From: a virus
Virus record (IMG/VR): IMGVR_UViG_3300002180_000017
Span: 1 to 51,458 of that record
DNA: 51,458 nucleotides
Direction: 5' to 3' (one strand)
Shown: positions 43,913 to 51,458 of the stretch, in pieces
Layout: every line of letters begins with the position of its first letter
Numbering within the stretch: the first letter of the stretch is position 1
Notes under the pieces: generated by a model
What the model was told of the DNA's origin: nothing
The model's database searches: none
Seen by the model: only the letters and a program-made list of their open reading frames with translations
Program-made: the position numbers and the translations under genes

Positions 43913-46006
43913 TTACTGTAAAATACAGGGAAGAAATAAAAAAGTCAGTGGCGGCTCAATTTTCCCTGTACAAGTTATTTCCAGGTCAAAAGTTTTACAT
44001 TTTAATGTGGCAGGAAAACTAAATTCCTGCCTTGTTATTGAAGAAGTTTCGGCGGTTCCTGTATAGCTTGCGGTATCCGAGCCATCTAGGTAAATACTAA
44101 AAGATAAAGTCCCGTTTATGTTTATCCACATTTTACGCAAATAAGAATACAAATTGGCATATTCAAATTTTATTTGATTTTTCCTCCAGGTAAATTGTTC
44201 CTCGGCTCCGCTTCCAATTGTATATATTCCCGTGATATCACCTGAATAAAGAACCAGATTTTCTTTGTCATAAAAAAAACAATTAGGGTTGTAGTCATGT
44301 CTGACAAAAGATATTTTTTCTGGGAAAGAAAGCAAGTCAGCGACTATTACCTTGCTGTTATTCGATACAAAATATTTATTATCTGAAACTTCGGCGTGGG
44401 CGTCAGTGTCGGCTGACGTAAAATAATCACCTATTTTCCCTGAAAGCAAAGCCGGGACATCGTTACCGGTTGTTATATAAACTCCATCATGCCCTCTTAG
44501 AACAAGATATCCTCTAAAAAAACGTACAGATTCAGGGCTGTAGCATGTCCCGTCCCAAGCCATATCATTTTTATCAAAATTATCAACGGTATCCCCAATA
44601 ATTTTGTAATTTCCTTTTTTGGTGAAAACAACTAAATTTTCATTAATATTTTTGATCCCGGTAATATCGTCTGAAAAACCTATTGTATAATCAAGAGGCC
44701 ATGCTTCTTTATAAATTCCCGGCCTTGAAATATATAAAGTTTTCGGGTTATCCGTATCCCCTGCCATCCAAAAACGTCCATCGCATTCTTCAAGCCATTT
44801 CCCGACATTCGCTTGCGGGGAAGTGTGGTCTGATGTTGAGCAAACAGTGGTTAAATCAGTGTCTTTAGTTTTGTCAGTGTACGTAGTGGTGGTGTTATCT
44901 TCTATAGTATCCACCAGCATTATGCTTGAAAGAGTTCCGCCTGTTCTCCATATTTTCCTTCCTTCTACTTGTGAATCAGAGCTTAGAGGAATACCTGTAA
45001 TAGATATCTGGGAATCTGATACCCATGTTGTCGCAGCGGCATCAGAGGCGGCTGAAAGAGCAGAATCTTGTCCATACTCGCTATAATAAGAAACGTAATA
45101 AACATATCTTCCGGAGAGCGGCCCACCCCCTGCTACTATGCCGTCAATTCTGGCAACTGCCGGGTATGATGTCCCTGAAGGGAGTTTAAGCCCAACACAG
45201 ATTATGGCCGTATCACTCGCCGGGTTTGCCAGGTCAACAACGACATACGTCCATGTATTGGCCCGAATCGTGGGGAGGCTTATTGTTTCCAATGGAGAAG
45301 CGCAGGCGGTAGTGTCATCCAGTAAAAGTTGAATTTCCCCAGCGGCAGCTCCGGTATTTACTTTTATCCAAAATCCAACGTCAGTGCTTGAAGAAAGATC
45401 GACAGCCGTAAAATCAGAACTATGAGCGACAACGGCAGTAGCCCCAAGCCCACCGGGAACAGTTATTTTGACTGAGCCTGCTCCTTCCCTGAAATCAGAT
45501 TCATCGTAAGATGACGTTACCCCCAAACCTGCCGGTACTGCCGGGATTGTCCACGCAGCTGTACAATAATCAAGCCCATTCTTAGTTTTTTCAGCAACCG
45601 CAAGTCCTGTGTTAACCGGCGTTTCTATGCCAACCTGAGTTATATCCGTCCCATTATATTTATAGAAATACGTCCCATTAAGAAAATATAAAAAATCACC
45701 ATACTCAATGGCCTGAAATTCTCCACCAAACCCGGATTTTAACGTAGAGGACACTCCTTCTCCCGAAACGGTGTAAAGGTTGCTGTTGTCAGTCGCAAGC
45801 AAATTGTCGCCATATTTAAGGATAGTCTGAATATTGGCTTTCGTTAAATATAGTTCATTCTCCAGTCTGCTTTCTATTGCTCCCGCTTCGTCAAGAAGGG
45901 CATCATCAACAACAAAAGCTTCATCCGGCTTTATCAGCTTGGACGTTGTTTTTAAGTTTAAGCCACCTTGAAAAGATTCTATTTCGTGATATTTATGTCT
46001 TGGCAT
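43913..46006 (-). CDS. large neck/tail beta-propeller-like protein
   Basis: 697 residues. FQGGLNLKTTSKLIKPDEAF and DDALLDEAGAIESRLENELY are typical of phage neck or stabiliser proteins, which open 'FxGGxN...AxxxxN' with an immediate 'GxLxxRxG' element. A long run of repeating strand-rich segments follows (GRYVYYVSYYSEYGQDSALS), resembling propeller blades. Likely a hub between head and tail. No catalytic motif. Confidence 0.6.
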   Translation of the reverse strand: MPRHKYHEIESFQGGLNLKTTSKLIKPDEAFVVDDALLDEAGAIESRLENELYLTKANIQTILKYGDNLLATDNSNLYTVSGEGVSSTLKSGFGGEFQAIEYGDFLYFLNGTYFYKYNGTDITQVGIETPVNTGLAVAEKTKNGLDYCTAAWTIPAVPAGLGVTSSYDESDFREGAGSVKITVPGGLGATAVVAHSSDFTAVDLSSSTDVGFWIKVNTGAAAGEIQLLLDDTTACASPLETISLPTIRANTWTYVVVDLANPASDTAIICVGLKLPSGTSYPAVARIDGIVAGGGPLSGRYVYYVSYYSEYGQDSALSAASDAAATTWVSDSQISITGIPLSSDSQVEGRKIWRTGGTLSSIMLVDTIEDNTTTTYTDKTKDTDLTTVCSTSDHTSPQANVGKWLEECDGRFWMAGDTDNPKTLYISRPGIYKEAWPLDYTIGFSDDITGIKNINENLVVFTKKGNYKIIGDTVDNFDKNDMAWDGTCYSPESVRFFRGYLVLRGHDGVYITTGNDVPALLSGKIGDYFTSADTDAHAEVSDNKYFVSNNSKVIVADLLSFPEKISFVRHDYNPNCFFYDKENLVLYSGDITGIYTIGSGAEEQFTWRKNQIKFEYANLYSYLRKMWININGTLSFSIYLDGSDTASYTGTAETSSITRQEFSFPATLKCKTFDLEITCTGKIEPPLTFLFLPCILQ

Positions 46007-46029
46007 TATTCACCGTTTTCTTAAAATAT

Positions 46030-47475
46030 TTATACCGCCAAATTTGCCATAGCTTTCCAAGTACCAGGCGTTCCTGCTGTTACACACACCCAGCCGGGAG
46101 GTCCACCTGCTGACGGTGTCCTGTTCCAACGAATATCCCCTCGTTTACGTGCTCCTGTTGTTGGAGCGGCAGTCCCATTTGTAACACTCGCAAAACTCTC
46201 ATCCGTCCTTTGCAGCACGCCAGCAGCGTCATACCATTTAGTAGTGAAGCCGGTGCTATACCAATATCCCCCGTGAATTTGTGCTATTCTACCCATAGAT
46301 TTGTATGAATCGGTCCCACCTGATTCCGCATAAGTTCTATAATCAATAAAGGTATTCCCAGCTACGTTTGTTATATGGGAATCCCAGCCATACAGATAGG
46401 GTGTATCAATAACAAACCCACGGGAACTGGCTGCACTGTTAAAATCTATCAAGTTGCTTCCTGCACCGTGTGAGGTATTGTAGCTGCCACCAAAGATATG
46501 AAGTCCATGCACAGCCATCCCTGATGTAGCCAATTTAACATGATTCGTGATATCACCATAACTATACCCACCAAAAAAACTAAGCCCGGTTAAGTTAGAT
46601 GAATTTATCAAAACATTTGTTGGTTGTGCCTCAAAATAAGTTCCGTGAAAAGAAATATCTTTTATCTCGATCCCACTGGCATCCCCGATTTTTACCCCGT
46701 TTGTGATATTATATTCGATATCACCACCGTGGAAGGAAATACCAGAGGTAGTTGACCCAGCCTCTATATAGCAACCAGTATCGCAATGTTGCAAGCTACA
46801 GCCAACAAAAGTTATTCCATTTGCCGCTGAGCCTAAAAGCCAACCCACGCTATTCGCAGTATCAGAACCATGCGCCCTGCAATGATCAAAATAGTTAAGC
46901 CAGTTATTCGCTGTGTTATTCCACAGGTTTGCAAAAGCCCCCCTAACACGCACATTCCTATAGTTTGTGGGATGTGAGGTAATGTATATGCCATTAGTAT
47001 AAGTTCCATCGCACACTATATCAAGGTCCGAAACTTCGCCATTTCCTATATCACAGGCCAAAGCTGAGGTTGCAGAGCCTTGAAAATTTAAGGTTGCGAA
47101 AGAGCCGGATATTTTTCTGACAGTCGAGGGGGCAGATAAAGCATTTGTATTGTATGTTCCATAAGGGATAAGAATATTCTCTTTCCCGGAATCGAAAGCT
47201 GCCTGAATACAGGTGGTGTTGTTTGCCGCTGTTTCAGAGGTTGACGCTCCGTAAGCTCTAATATCTGCCCACGGCCCCTTAGAATAAATATCCCCAGGAC
47301 GTATTATCCTTGTATATTCATTTGTCCAAGGTAAGGCATCCCCAGCAACTTTACTGATGGATTGGTTCCCGCCGGTTGATGTTGTTCTGCTGAATGTTTC
47401 TTGAGCAGTGTCATCCGCCTGAAAATCAAAATCTTCCTGTCCTATTTTCTCAACTGTTACTTGTTTTCTCGCCAT
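46030..47475 (-). CDS. tailspike-type beta-helix protein
   Basis: 481 residues. MARKQVTVEKIGQEDFDFQA is a short anchor shared with the 370-residue gene to its right. Residues about 70-380 form a right-handed parallel beta-helix pattern (TCIQAAFDSGKENILIPYGT, GISFHGGDIEYNITNGVKIG), the pectate-lyase-3 fold of tailspikes that bind or cut surface polysaccharide. C-terminal segment (GDIRWNRTPSAGGPPGWVCV) is a common tail-fibre end. Enzyme activity is not proven. Confidence 0.7.
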   Translation of the reverse strand: MARKQVTVEKIGQEDFDFQADDTAQETFSRTTSTGGNQSISKVAGDALPWTNEYTRIIRPGDIYSKGPWADIRAYGASTSETAANNTTCIQAAFDSGKENILIPYGTYNTNALSAPSTVRKISGSFATLNFQGSATSALACDIGNGEVSDLDIVCDGTYTNGIYITSHPTNYRNVRVRGAFANLWNNTANNWLNYFDHCRAHGSDTANSVGWLLGSAANGITFVGCSLQHCDTGCYIEAGSTTSGISFHGGDIEYNITNGVKIGDASGIEIKDISFHGTYFEAQPTNVLINSSNLTGLSFFGGYSYGDITNHVKLATSGMAVHGLHIFGGSYNTSHGAGSNLIDFNSAASSRGFVIDTPYLYGWDSHITNVAGNTFIDYRTYAESGGTDSYKSMGRIAQIHGGYWYSTGFTTKWYDAAGVLQRTDESFASVTNGTAAPTTGARKRGDIRWNRTPSAGGPPGWVCVTAGTPGTWKAMANLAV

Positions 47476-47668
47476 TTTCGGCTTTCTTTTCTTTTTTTAT
47501 AGATTGGCTGAATAAATTCAATTCTCCCTGTACCGCATGAATAATCCCTCCCACTAACCATTTTGTCGGTTGTTGGCTAGGCTTATCAATTAACAAAGAA
47601 ATATCATTCCCAAAGTTTGCAAGGAGAGTAACGATATTTTTGCTAAGTTTTTCAATTTGCTCTGTCAT
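47450..47668 (-). CDS. small protein between the tailspike genes
   Basis: 72 residues: MTEQIEKLSKNIVTLLANFG and a charged helical rest. Overlaps the tailspike start by 26 bases. Could chaperone or anchor spike assembly, but this is only position-based. Confidence 0.5.
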   Translation of the reverse strand: MTEQIEKLSKNIVTLLANFGNDISLLIDKPSQQPTKWLVGGIIHAVQGELNLFSQSIKKEKKAENGEKTSNS

Positions 47669-47676
47669 AATTTTCC

Positions 47677-48789
47677 TTATGTGCTAACAAATCCATTCGT
47701 GTCAATATAGCCTTCCACCACTCCGTTTAAATAAAAATCAATTCTGTCATCCGCAGAATTATAAACTATTTTTGTTGAATTAGGGGAAGAATCACCATCT
47801 AAATCAATGCTCATATCCGCCGCGACACGTAACCCCGGAACCCCTGCTGTAAAAGTAGCACCGGATATATCTATTCCACAAACTGAAAAATCACATTTGG
47901 GAGCAAAAACATACCCGCCGCTTGCAGCACTGTCAGCCGATTCTACATTCATTAAATTTTGCCATTTACCTCTCAAGAGAAGCCCATCTTTTGCCCTGAA
48001 ATCATTATAATTCGCAGCAGGCGAATCTTTCATCACGCACATTATTAATCCATAATGATTCCAGGTTCCGGCAGAATTGTGGACTAAAACTCTATGATGC
48101 CCGACAGAAGAACCCCCGCCACCTGTTGCCGTACTTTCAACATTTATCTGCCCTTCCGCAAAAGCATACATCATACCCGGAGTATTCCCGGAGACTGAAG
48201 CACCGTAAGTTATCACGTCCATGTCGGTGTGCTGGTCTGCCGTGCCATCGCCTCCATCGTAGTCCATGACAGTAAAAGTACGAATTGTCGCGTTATCGTA
48301 AGCCGGGCCTGAAGCGTGAAGGTCGTGCAAAAAACCGATCGCCCTGTTGTCTTGCCTATGAGCCATGTTTGAATGAATTTTAGCGTAATAAGCGGCAGTA
48401 AAGGTAGGGGTGCCAGCTTCATAACTATGGCTTACGGTAAGGTCAACAACATTCGCAGGTTCTACGTAAATTTCTGGATGTTGGTAAAGCCTGTAACCAG
48501 TGGAAGACGGGTCCCCGGATTGTGTTTTTTCTATTTTGCTCCAGGTATTTGTTGCCTGTGAAATACTGTATTTGCTTGGTTTTATCTCGACATCACACCC
48601 ACCGTCTACCAAGTCTTCTATTTGTTTCGCGATAGAACGAAACTGAATATGAGTGGCGTCTATTTGCTTTATTGTCTGAGAACCACCAGTAGAAGTGGTT
48701 CGGCTAAAAGTAGCCTCAACAACCCCGGAAGTTTTAAGGTTTAAATCTTCGTACCCTATCTTTTCAACTGTTACTTGTTTGTCTGCCAT
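47677..48789 (-). CDS. tail-fibre protein sharing the spike anchor
   Basis: 370 residues. MADKQVTVEKIGYEDLNLKT and TFSRTTSTGGSQTIKQ match the first 40 residues of the tailspike gene to its left, followed by a different body (beta-rich, AYAEGQINVESTATGGGG-type repeats). Two fibres with one anchor suggest alternative or stacked receptor-binding proteins. ATG after CCATGG-like context; AATTAAACC precedes. Confidence 0.65.
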   Translation of the reverse strand: MADKQVTVEKIGYEDLNLKTSGVVEATFSRTTSTGGSQTIKQIDATHIQFRSIAKQIEDLVDGGCDVEIKPSKYSISQATNTWSKIEKTQSGDPSSTGYRLYQHPEIYVEPANVVDLTVSHSYEAGTPTFTAAYYAKIHSNMAHRQDNRAIGFLHDLHASGPAYDNATIRTFTVMDYDGGDGTADQHTDMDVITYGASVSGNTPGMMYAFAEGQINVESTATGGGGSSVGHHRVLVHNSAGTWNHYGLIMCVMKDSPAANYNDFRAKDGLLLRGKWQNLMNVESADSAASGGYVFAPKCDFSVCGIDISGATFTAGVPGLRVAADMSIDLDGDSSPNSTKIVYNSADDRIDFYLNGVVEGYIDTNGFVST

Positions 48790-48796
48790 GGTTTAA

Positions 48797-49450
48797 TTAT
48801 CCCAGTCTACTTTGTCTGCCTCTTTTACGCTTTAAGCTTGGCTTTTTAAACTTGGTCGCTTTAGAATAAAATTCGCCAAGATACCCTTTTGCTTCAACTA
48901 TCTTACTGCTATCCATCTCTTTCATCATTAACTTATACATGCAAAATAATACTATGCAATCATGCAGAGAACTGTCCAGCGTAGAAATATCGGTGGAGAT
49001 AGAAAGAGCTTCCGGGATTTGCACATAATCAACCTGGATTGTGGTATCTGTCTGAAAAGGTTTATCCATATAAAGCTTTTTATTCACATCGTAAAGAAAA
49101 AAATAATCCGGGATTCCCCATGAATCGCTCTCCCATCCTTCGTTATTGTCATCCAAAAAGTCCCATGTTTCCCAATCAAGTACTCTTTCGCTACCTGATT
49201 CCTCATAAAAAACTCTTTTTACTCTCAAGGTGTCGTCAGGAAGCTCAATGTATGTTTGATTTTTGTATATATTTCTGGTTACTAATGTCCAAACACATTC
49301 AGTTAAAAGGTTAAGCCTGAACTGAGCTTCGTTGGCAAGAGTGGTAATCTCGGCATCGTCAAAAAAACCTGTCCCGTCAGATATTTCGTCAAGATTAGCG
49401 TAAACATCCGTCTGAATTTCAGCCAAAGTTAGGGTAGAGTTATTCGCCAC
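48797..49450 (-). CDS. head-tail adaptor-like protein A
   Basis: 217 residues from GTG. Helical N-terminus (MANNSTLTLAEIQTDVYANL), a beta-rich middle containing DDNNEGWESDSWGIPDYFFL and LYMDKPFQTD, and a basic C-terminus (KKPSLKRKRGRQSRLG). The pattern resembles tail-tubular/adaptor proteins that close the portal. It is paralogous to the next gene but one. A fused-like pair would form a ring with portal and tail. Confidence 0.6.
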   Translation of the reverse strand: MANNSTLTLAEIQTDVYANLDEISDGTGFFDDAEITTLANEAQFRLNLLTECVWTLVTRNIYKNQTYIELPDDTLRVKRVFYEESGSERVLDWETWDFLDDNNEGWESDSWGIPDYFFLYDVNKKLYMDKPFQTDTTIQVDYVQIPEALSISTDISTLDSSLHDCIVLFCMYKLMMKEMDSSKIVEAKGYLGEFYSKATKFKKPSLKRKRGRQSRLG

Positions 49451-49606
49451 TTATTTTTTCCTTTTGTTTTTTTCCCTGTGCCACTGCTTGGTGCCTTTTT
49501 TCTTTTTATTAATGGAGGAATAAAAAACCTCTTCTCCTTCTTCTTTCCCGTATTTCTCTTTCATCTGAGTTAAAATTCTTTTCCCCATACTTGTCAGTGG
49601 TGACAC
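49451..49606 (-). CDS. 51-residue basic virion-locus protein
   Basis: Starts at GTG after AAGGAAGGAAG. MSPLTSMGKRILTQMKEKYG, then KEEGEEVFYSSINKKKKGTK: a well-known short phage motif (PLT..G..I...M...YG..KGE.VFY.S.NK). It is common near capsid or neck genes of many phages; the role is unknown. It is wedged between the two adaptor genes. Confidence 0.65.
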   Translation of the reverse strand: MSPLTSMGKRILTQMKEKYGKEEGEEVFYSSINKKKKGTKQWHREKNKRKK

Positions 49607-49620
49607 AATTTCTTCCTTCC

Positions 49621-50595
49621 TTAACTTTGCAGTCTTGTTCTGTGCCCTCTTACCATGCCTTTTCCTATTGCCATCAAGTCCGTTAATTGCAACTCATATT
49701 CTTCTAAATGAACTCCGGCAATTTTCAAGTTCTGGCCTTCACCCTTTAAAGATAACGCTTTCCACAGTACGTATGAATAGATAATATATTTAAAAATTTC
49801 GTGCATTTCCGGCGAATCACCGTTCTTTATTAACTCATCAGGTTCTTTTTTGTACCAAACTGAAATATTGCCCACAGGAGTTGCCATTCTAACAATTTCC
49901 CCTGTCTCGGAACCAAAATCGTAACAATCTCCACCCTCGTTGTCGTCTTGTATCCTAACAATTCTTCCTACTTCAGAACTGAATGTATAAGTGTTGCTGG
50001 GGTCATCAATTCTTACTACTTTGCCGGTATCCAAAAAATGAGCATACACTTCCCCGGCATCTTCGACAGGAGGATTGACGTAAATATGGCGTGTATCTTT
50101 TTGGAGCCAAGACAAAGGAGTCCCAGCACTGTCGCTTTCCCATTTTTCGTTTTCTTCGTCCATCAAAACTAAAGTTTTAAATTCAAGATGATTGTCTTCA
50201 TCATAAACCACTCTTTTTCTTGGAATTTCAAATACATTCGTTGGAAGAGTAAACTTTGTGTTGCTGTCATTATTTCCTTCAAACCATTGGATAAACCCCC
50301 CATCTTCCCATGTCAAAGTATATCCATTTAAGTCATACTCTCCCCCGGAAGTTAAAGGAATAAACATCACTTCTTCGTCAGCTACCGTGCTATCAGCACT
50401 CATTGTCATACTCGATAATCCACTTGGATTAAAAATAACCCGGTCCCACAAACAACCTGTTCTTCTCGCAATATCAAGGCATCCATCGTTGATATATTTA
50501 TTCAAAGTTTCAGCAGGCCAAAAAACAGGTGCATCTGGTATTTCTCTCAACCGTTTTTGGCATTCTTCCCTTATTTCCTGGAGGGTATCGTTCAT
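49621..50595 (-). CDS. head-tail adaptor-like protein B with internal repeats
   Basis: 324 residues from the ATG right after the previous stop (GAAGGGATAAC before it). Starts MNDTLQEIREECQKRLREIP. The ENEKWESDSAGTP and IYVNPP segments match the adaptor A gene. An inserted stretch has three near-repeats of GK/RIVR(I/M) (TGKVVRID, GRIVRIQDD, GEIVRMATP), making the protein longer than A. Adaptor duplication suggests a two-ring neck. Confidence 0.6.
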   Translation of the reverse strand: MNDTLQEIREECQKRLREIPDAPVFWPAETLNKYINDGCLDIARRTGCLWDRVIFNPSGLSSMTMSADSTVADEEVMFIPLTSGGEYDLNGYTLTWEDGGFIQWFEGNNDSNTKFTLPTNVFEIPRKRVVYDEDNHLEFKTLVLMDEENEKWESDSAGTPLSWLQKDTRHIYVNPPVEDAGEVYAHFLDTGKVVRIDDPSNTYTFSSEVGRIVRIQDDNEGGDCYDFGSETGEIVRMATPVGNISVWYKKEPDELIKNGDSPEMHEIFKYIIYSYVLWKALSLKGEGQNLKIAGVHLEEYELQLTDLMAIGKGMVRGHRTRLQS

Positions 50596-50597
50596 TG

Positions 50598-51080
50598 TTA
50601 TCCCTTCATAATCCTTCCGCCCTTCCAAGAAGTGCCATCACAAATAGTAAACCCAATTTCATTCCTGTCTATTAAGAGAATAGTTGTTCCACCATCATCT
50701 TTGACTGTCAAAACCTCATCAGCATCAGCGGCATTAACCAAAAAAAACATCAAACGGTCTGAGCTTGCTTCTGCCGGAAGGTTTATTTGTCTGCCTGCGC
50801 CACCCGGATCTAAAAATTGGACAAGCGAATCGGTAACTACAAGTGTTTTTGTAGCCGCTAGGGTTTCTGTATTTGGGGCAGTAACAAACCTGGAGAGGAA
50901 CAGTAGCTCGGTTGTCGTAAAAGAGGCTTCTACCGTTGCTGATGTTTCGTTGTAGATATCTATGCTTCCGGCATTTTCTCTGATAGACAAATTTTTAGCA
51001 CTGGCTTCTGTCCCATGCAGTGTTACCTTTGGTATGCTTCCGGTTAAATACAGTTCTGCATCTTTAAAATAACCACCCAT
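50598..51080 (-). CDS. fibre or virion beta-rich protein
   Basis: 160 residues. Beta-rich with an ending (ILLIDRNEIGFTICDGTSWK) that is often seen at the ends of phage fibre proteins. N-terminus MGGYFKDAELYLTGSIPKVT. Overlap of stop with the next gene is one base. Likely minor structural protein. Confidence 0.5.
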   Translation of the reverse strand: MGGYFKDAELYLTGSIPKVTLHGTEASAKNLSIRENAGSIDIYNETSATVEASFTTTELLFLSRFVTAPNTETLAATKTLVVTDSLVQFLDPGGAGRQINLPAEASSDRLMFFLVNAADADEVLTVKDDGGTTILLIDRNEIGFTICDGTSWKGGRIMKG

Positions 51081-51101
51081 CTTATTTTCCCTTTTTAAAT
51101 T

Positions 51102-51296
51102 TTAAGCCCTGTCCCCGCCTCTTTTCCCCGCTTGTGGAGGATCATAACAAGGAGGGTCTATGCAAAACCATTTACCACCTACTTTTTTCATATTTTCCGT
51201 CCAATTAATTTGCCCACACCGCCAGCACGTCCTGCGTTTGCGATAATTAGGAATTTTTATGCTGTCTAATTTTTCGTTTATATAGTCGAAACTCAT
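51102..51296 (-). CDS. small zinc-ribbon protein
   Basis: 64 residues. RRTCWRCGQINWTENMKKVG followed by FCIDPPCYDP gives a CxxC ... CxxxxC pair as in zinc ribbons. GTTTAAAAACCC precedes the ATG; weak ribosome site. Function unknown. Confidence 0.5.
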   Translation of the reverse strand: MSFDYINEKLDSIKIPNYRKRRTCWRCGQINWTENMKKVGGKWFCIDPPCYDPPQAGKRGGDRA

Positions 51297-51314
51297 GGGT
51301 TTTTAAACCTAATA

Positions 51315-51458
51315 TTAAATAGTTCGTAATATCTGGTGTGGCATTTTCATCTTTGGGTGGCAAATCAATCTTGCTCCAACCTCTTTAGCTTTAATGCTGA
51401 AACAAAGGTCTTGTCCCATTGCAAACTCTGTCGCAACATAAAATTGTCCCAATCTGTT
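51315..51458 (-). CDS. partial gene, possible glycosyltransferase C-terminus
   Basis: 47 residues run off the window edge: NRLGQFYVATEFAMGQDLCF, then SIKAKEVGARLICHPK. The (M/G)G.D..F...A...G ...C(D/H)P pattern recalls the C-terminal part of family-2 glycosyltransferases. The gene's start lies outside the window. Assignment is tentative. Confidence 0.45.
   Translation of the reverse strand, partial: NRLGQFYVATEFAMGQDLCFSIKAKEVGARLICHPKMKMPHQILRTI

Overview
The window looks like an internal piece of the genome of a tailed phage (or prophage) of a Gram-negative bacterium. Plus-strand genes are short, tightly packed and mostly preceded by strong AAGGAGG-type ribosome sites. Several promoters match the sigma-70 consensus, a lipobox lipoprotein is encoded, and the right half is a continuous minus-strand block of virion and lysis genes. 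Terminase, portal, capsid and DNA polymerase are not seen, so they probably lie outside the window. The host cannot be named from the sequence.

Layout. (1) 1-3048, minus strand: small genes (zinc-ribbon, HTH, tiny membrane proteins, one exported protein), with a 550-base gene-free stretch holding a cluster of palindromes. (2) 3049-3689: divergent promoters and a long leader with about five copies of an ATATAGACA motif. (3) 3690-17454, plus strand: early genes, including a YqaJ exonuclease with a probable annealing protein, an SMC/RecF-like ATPase, a dCTP deaminase, an exported HELRH lipoprotein, and a replication module (HTH protein, O-like initiator with internal iterons, DnaC-like loader). 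(4) 17486-28900, plus strand: a Mom-like DNA-modification gene, then an accessory region. (5) 28952-29504: an orphan HigA-type antitoxin and one small gene, ending at a strong hairpin where the two halves converge. (6) 29558-51458, minus strand: a lysis-type module (3-TM holin, small membrane protein, M15-like peptidase), tail-fibre-like genes, a 2294-residue internal virion protein, two tailspike-type genes sharing an anchor, two paralogous head-tail adaptors, and a partial gene at the edge.

The most unusual part is region 4. Many intergenic gaps in 18.1-20.8 kb and 23.8-28.6 kb look like integron attC recombination sites: an R''-like end reading TAAC, two imperfect complementary arms with bulges, and an R'-like end reading (G/A)TTA. 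In at least seven cases the stop codon of the preceding ORF is the TAA inside the R'' site, and the next Shine-Dalgarno begins within or next to R'. Single unrelated ORFs lie between sites (Fic protein, DUF551 protein, a possible alpha-barrel enzyme, zinc-binding proteins), plus two gene-free, strongly folded segments. No integron integrase is visible. My reading is a phage-borne, integrase-less gene-cassette array, partly degraded and split by an ordinary operon block at 20.8-23.8 kb. A compact three-hairpin RNA with its own minus-strand promoter and terminator closes the array at 28.82-28.92 kb.

How the genes could work together: the early block prepares recombination and replication (exonuclease plus annealing protein, initiator plus loader, nucleotide supply). 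The Mom-like protein may mask the phage DNA from restriction. The cassettes and the orphan antitoxin look like interchangeable host-interaction cargo. The right half builds the tail and internal ejection apparatus and lyses the host.
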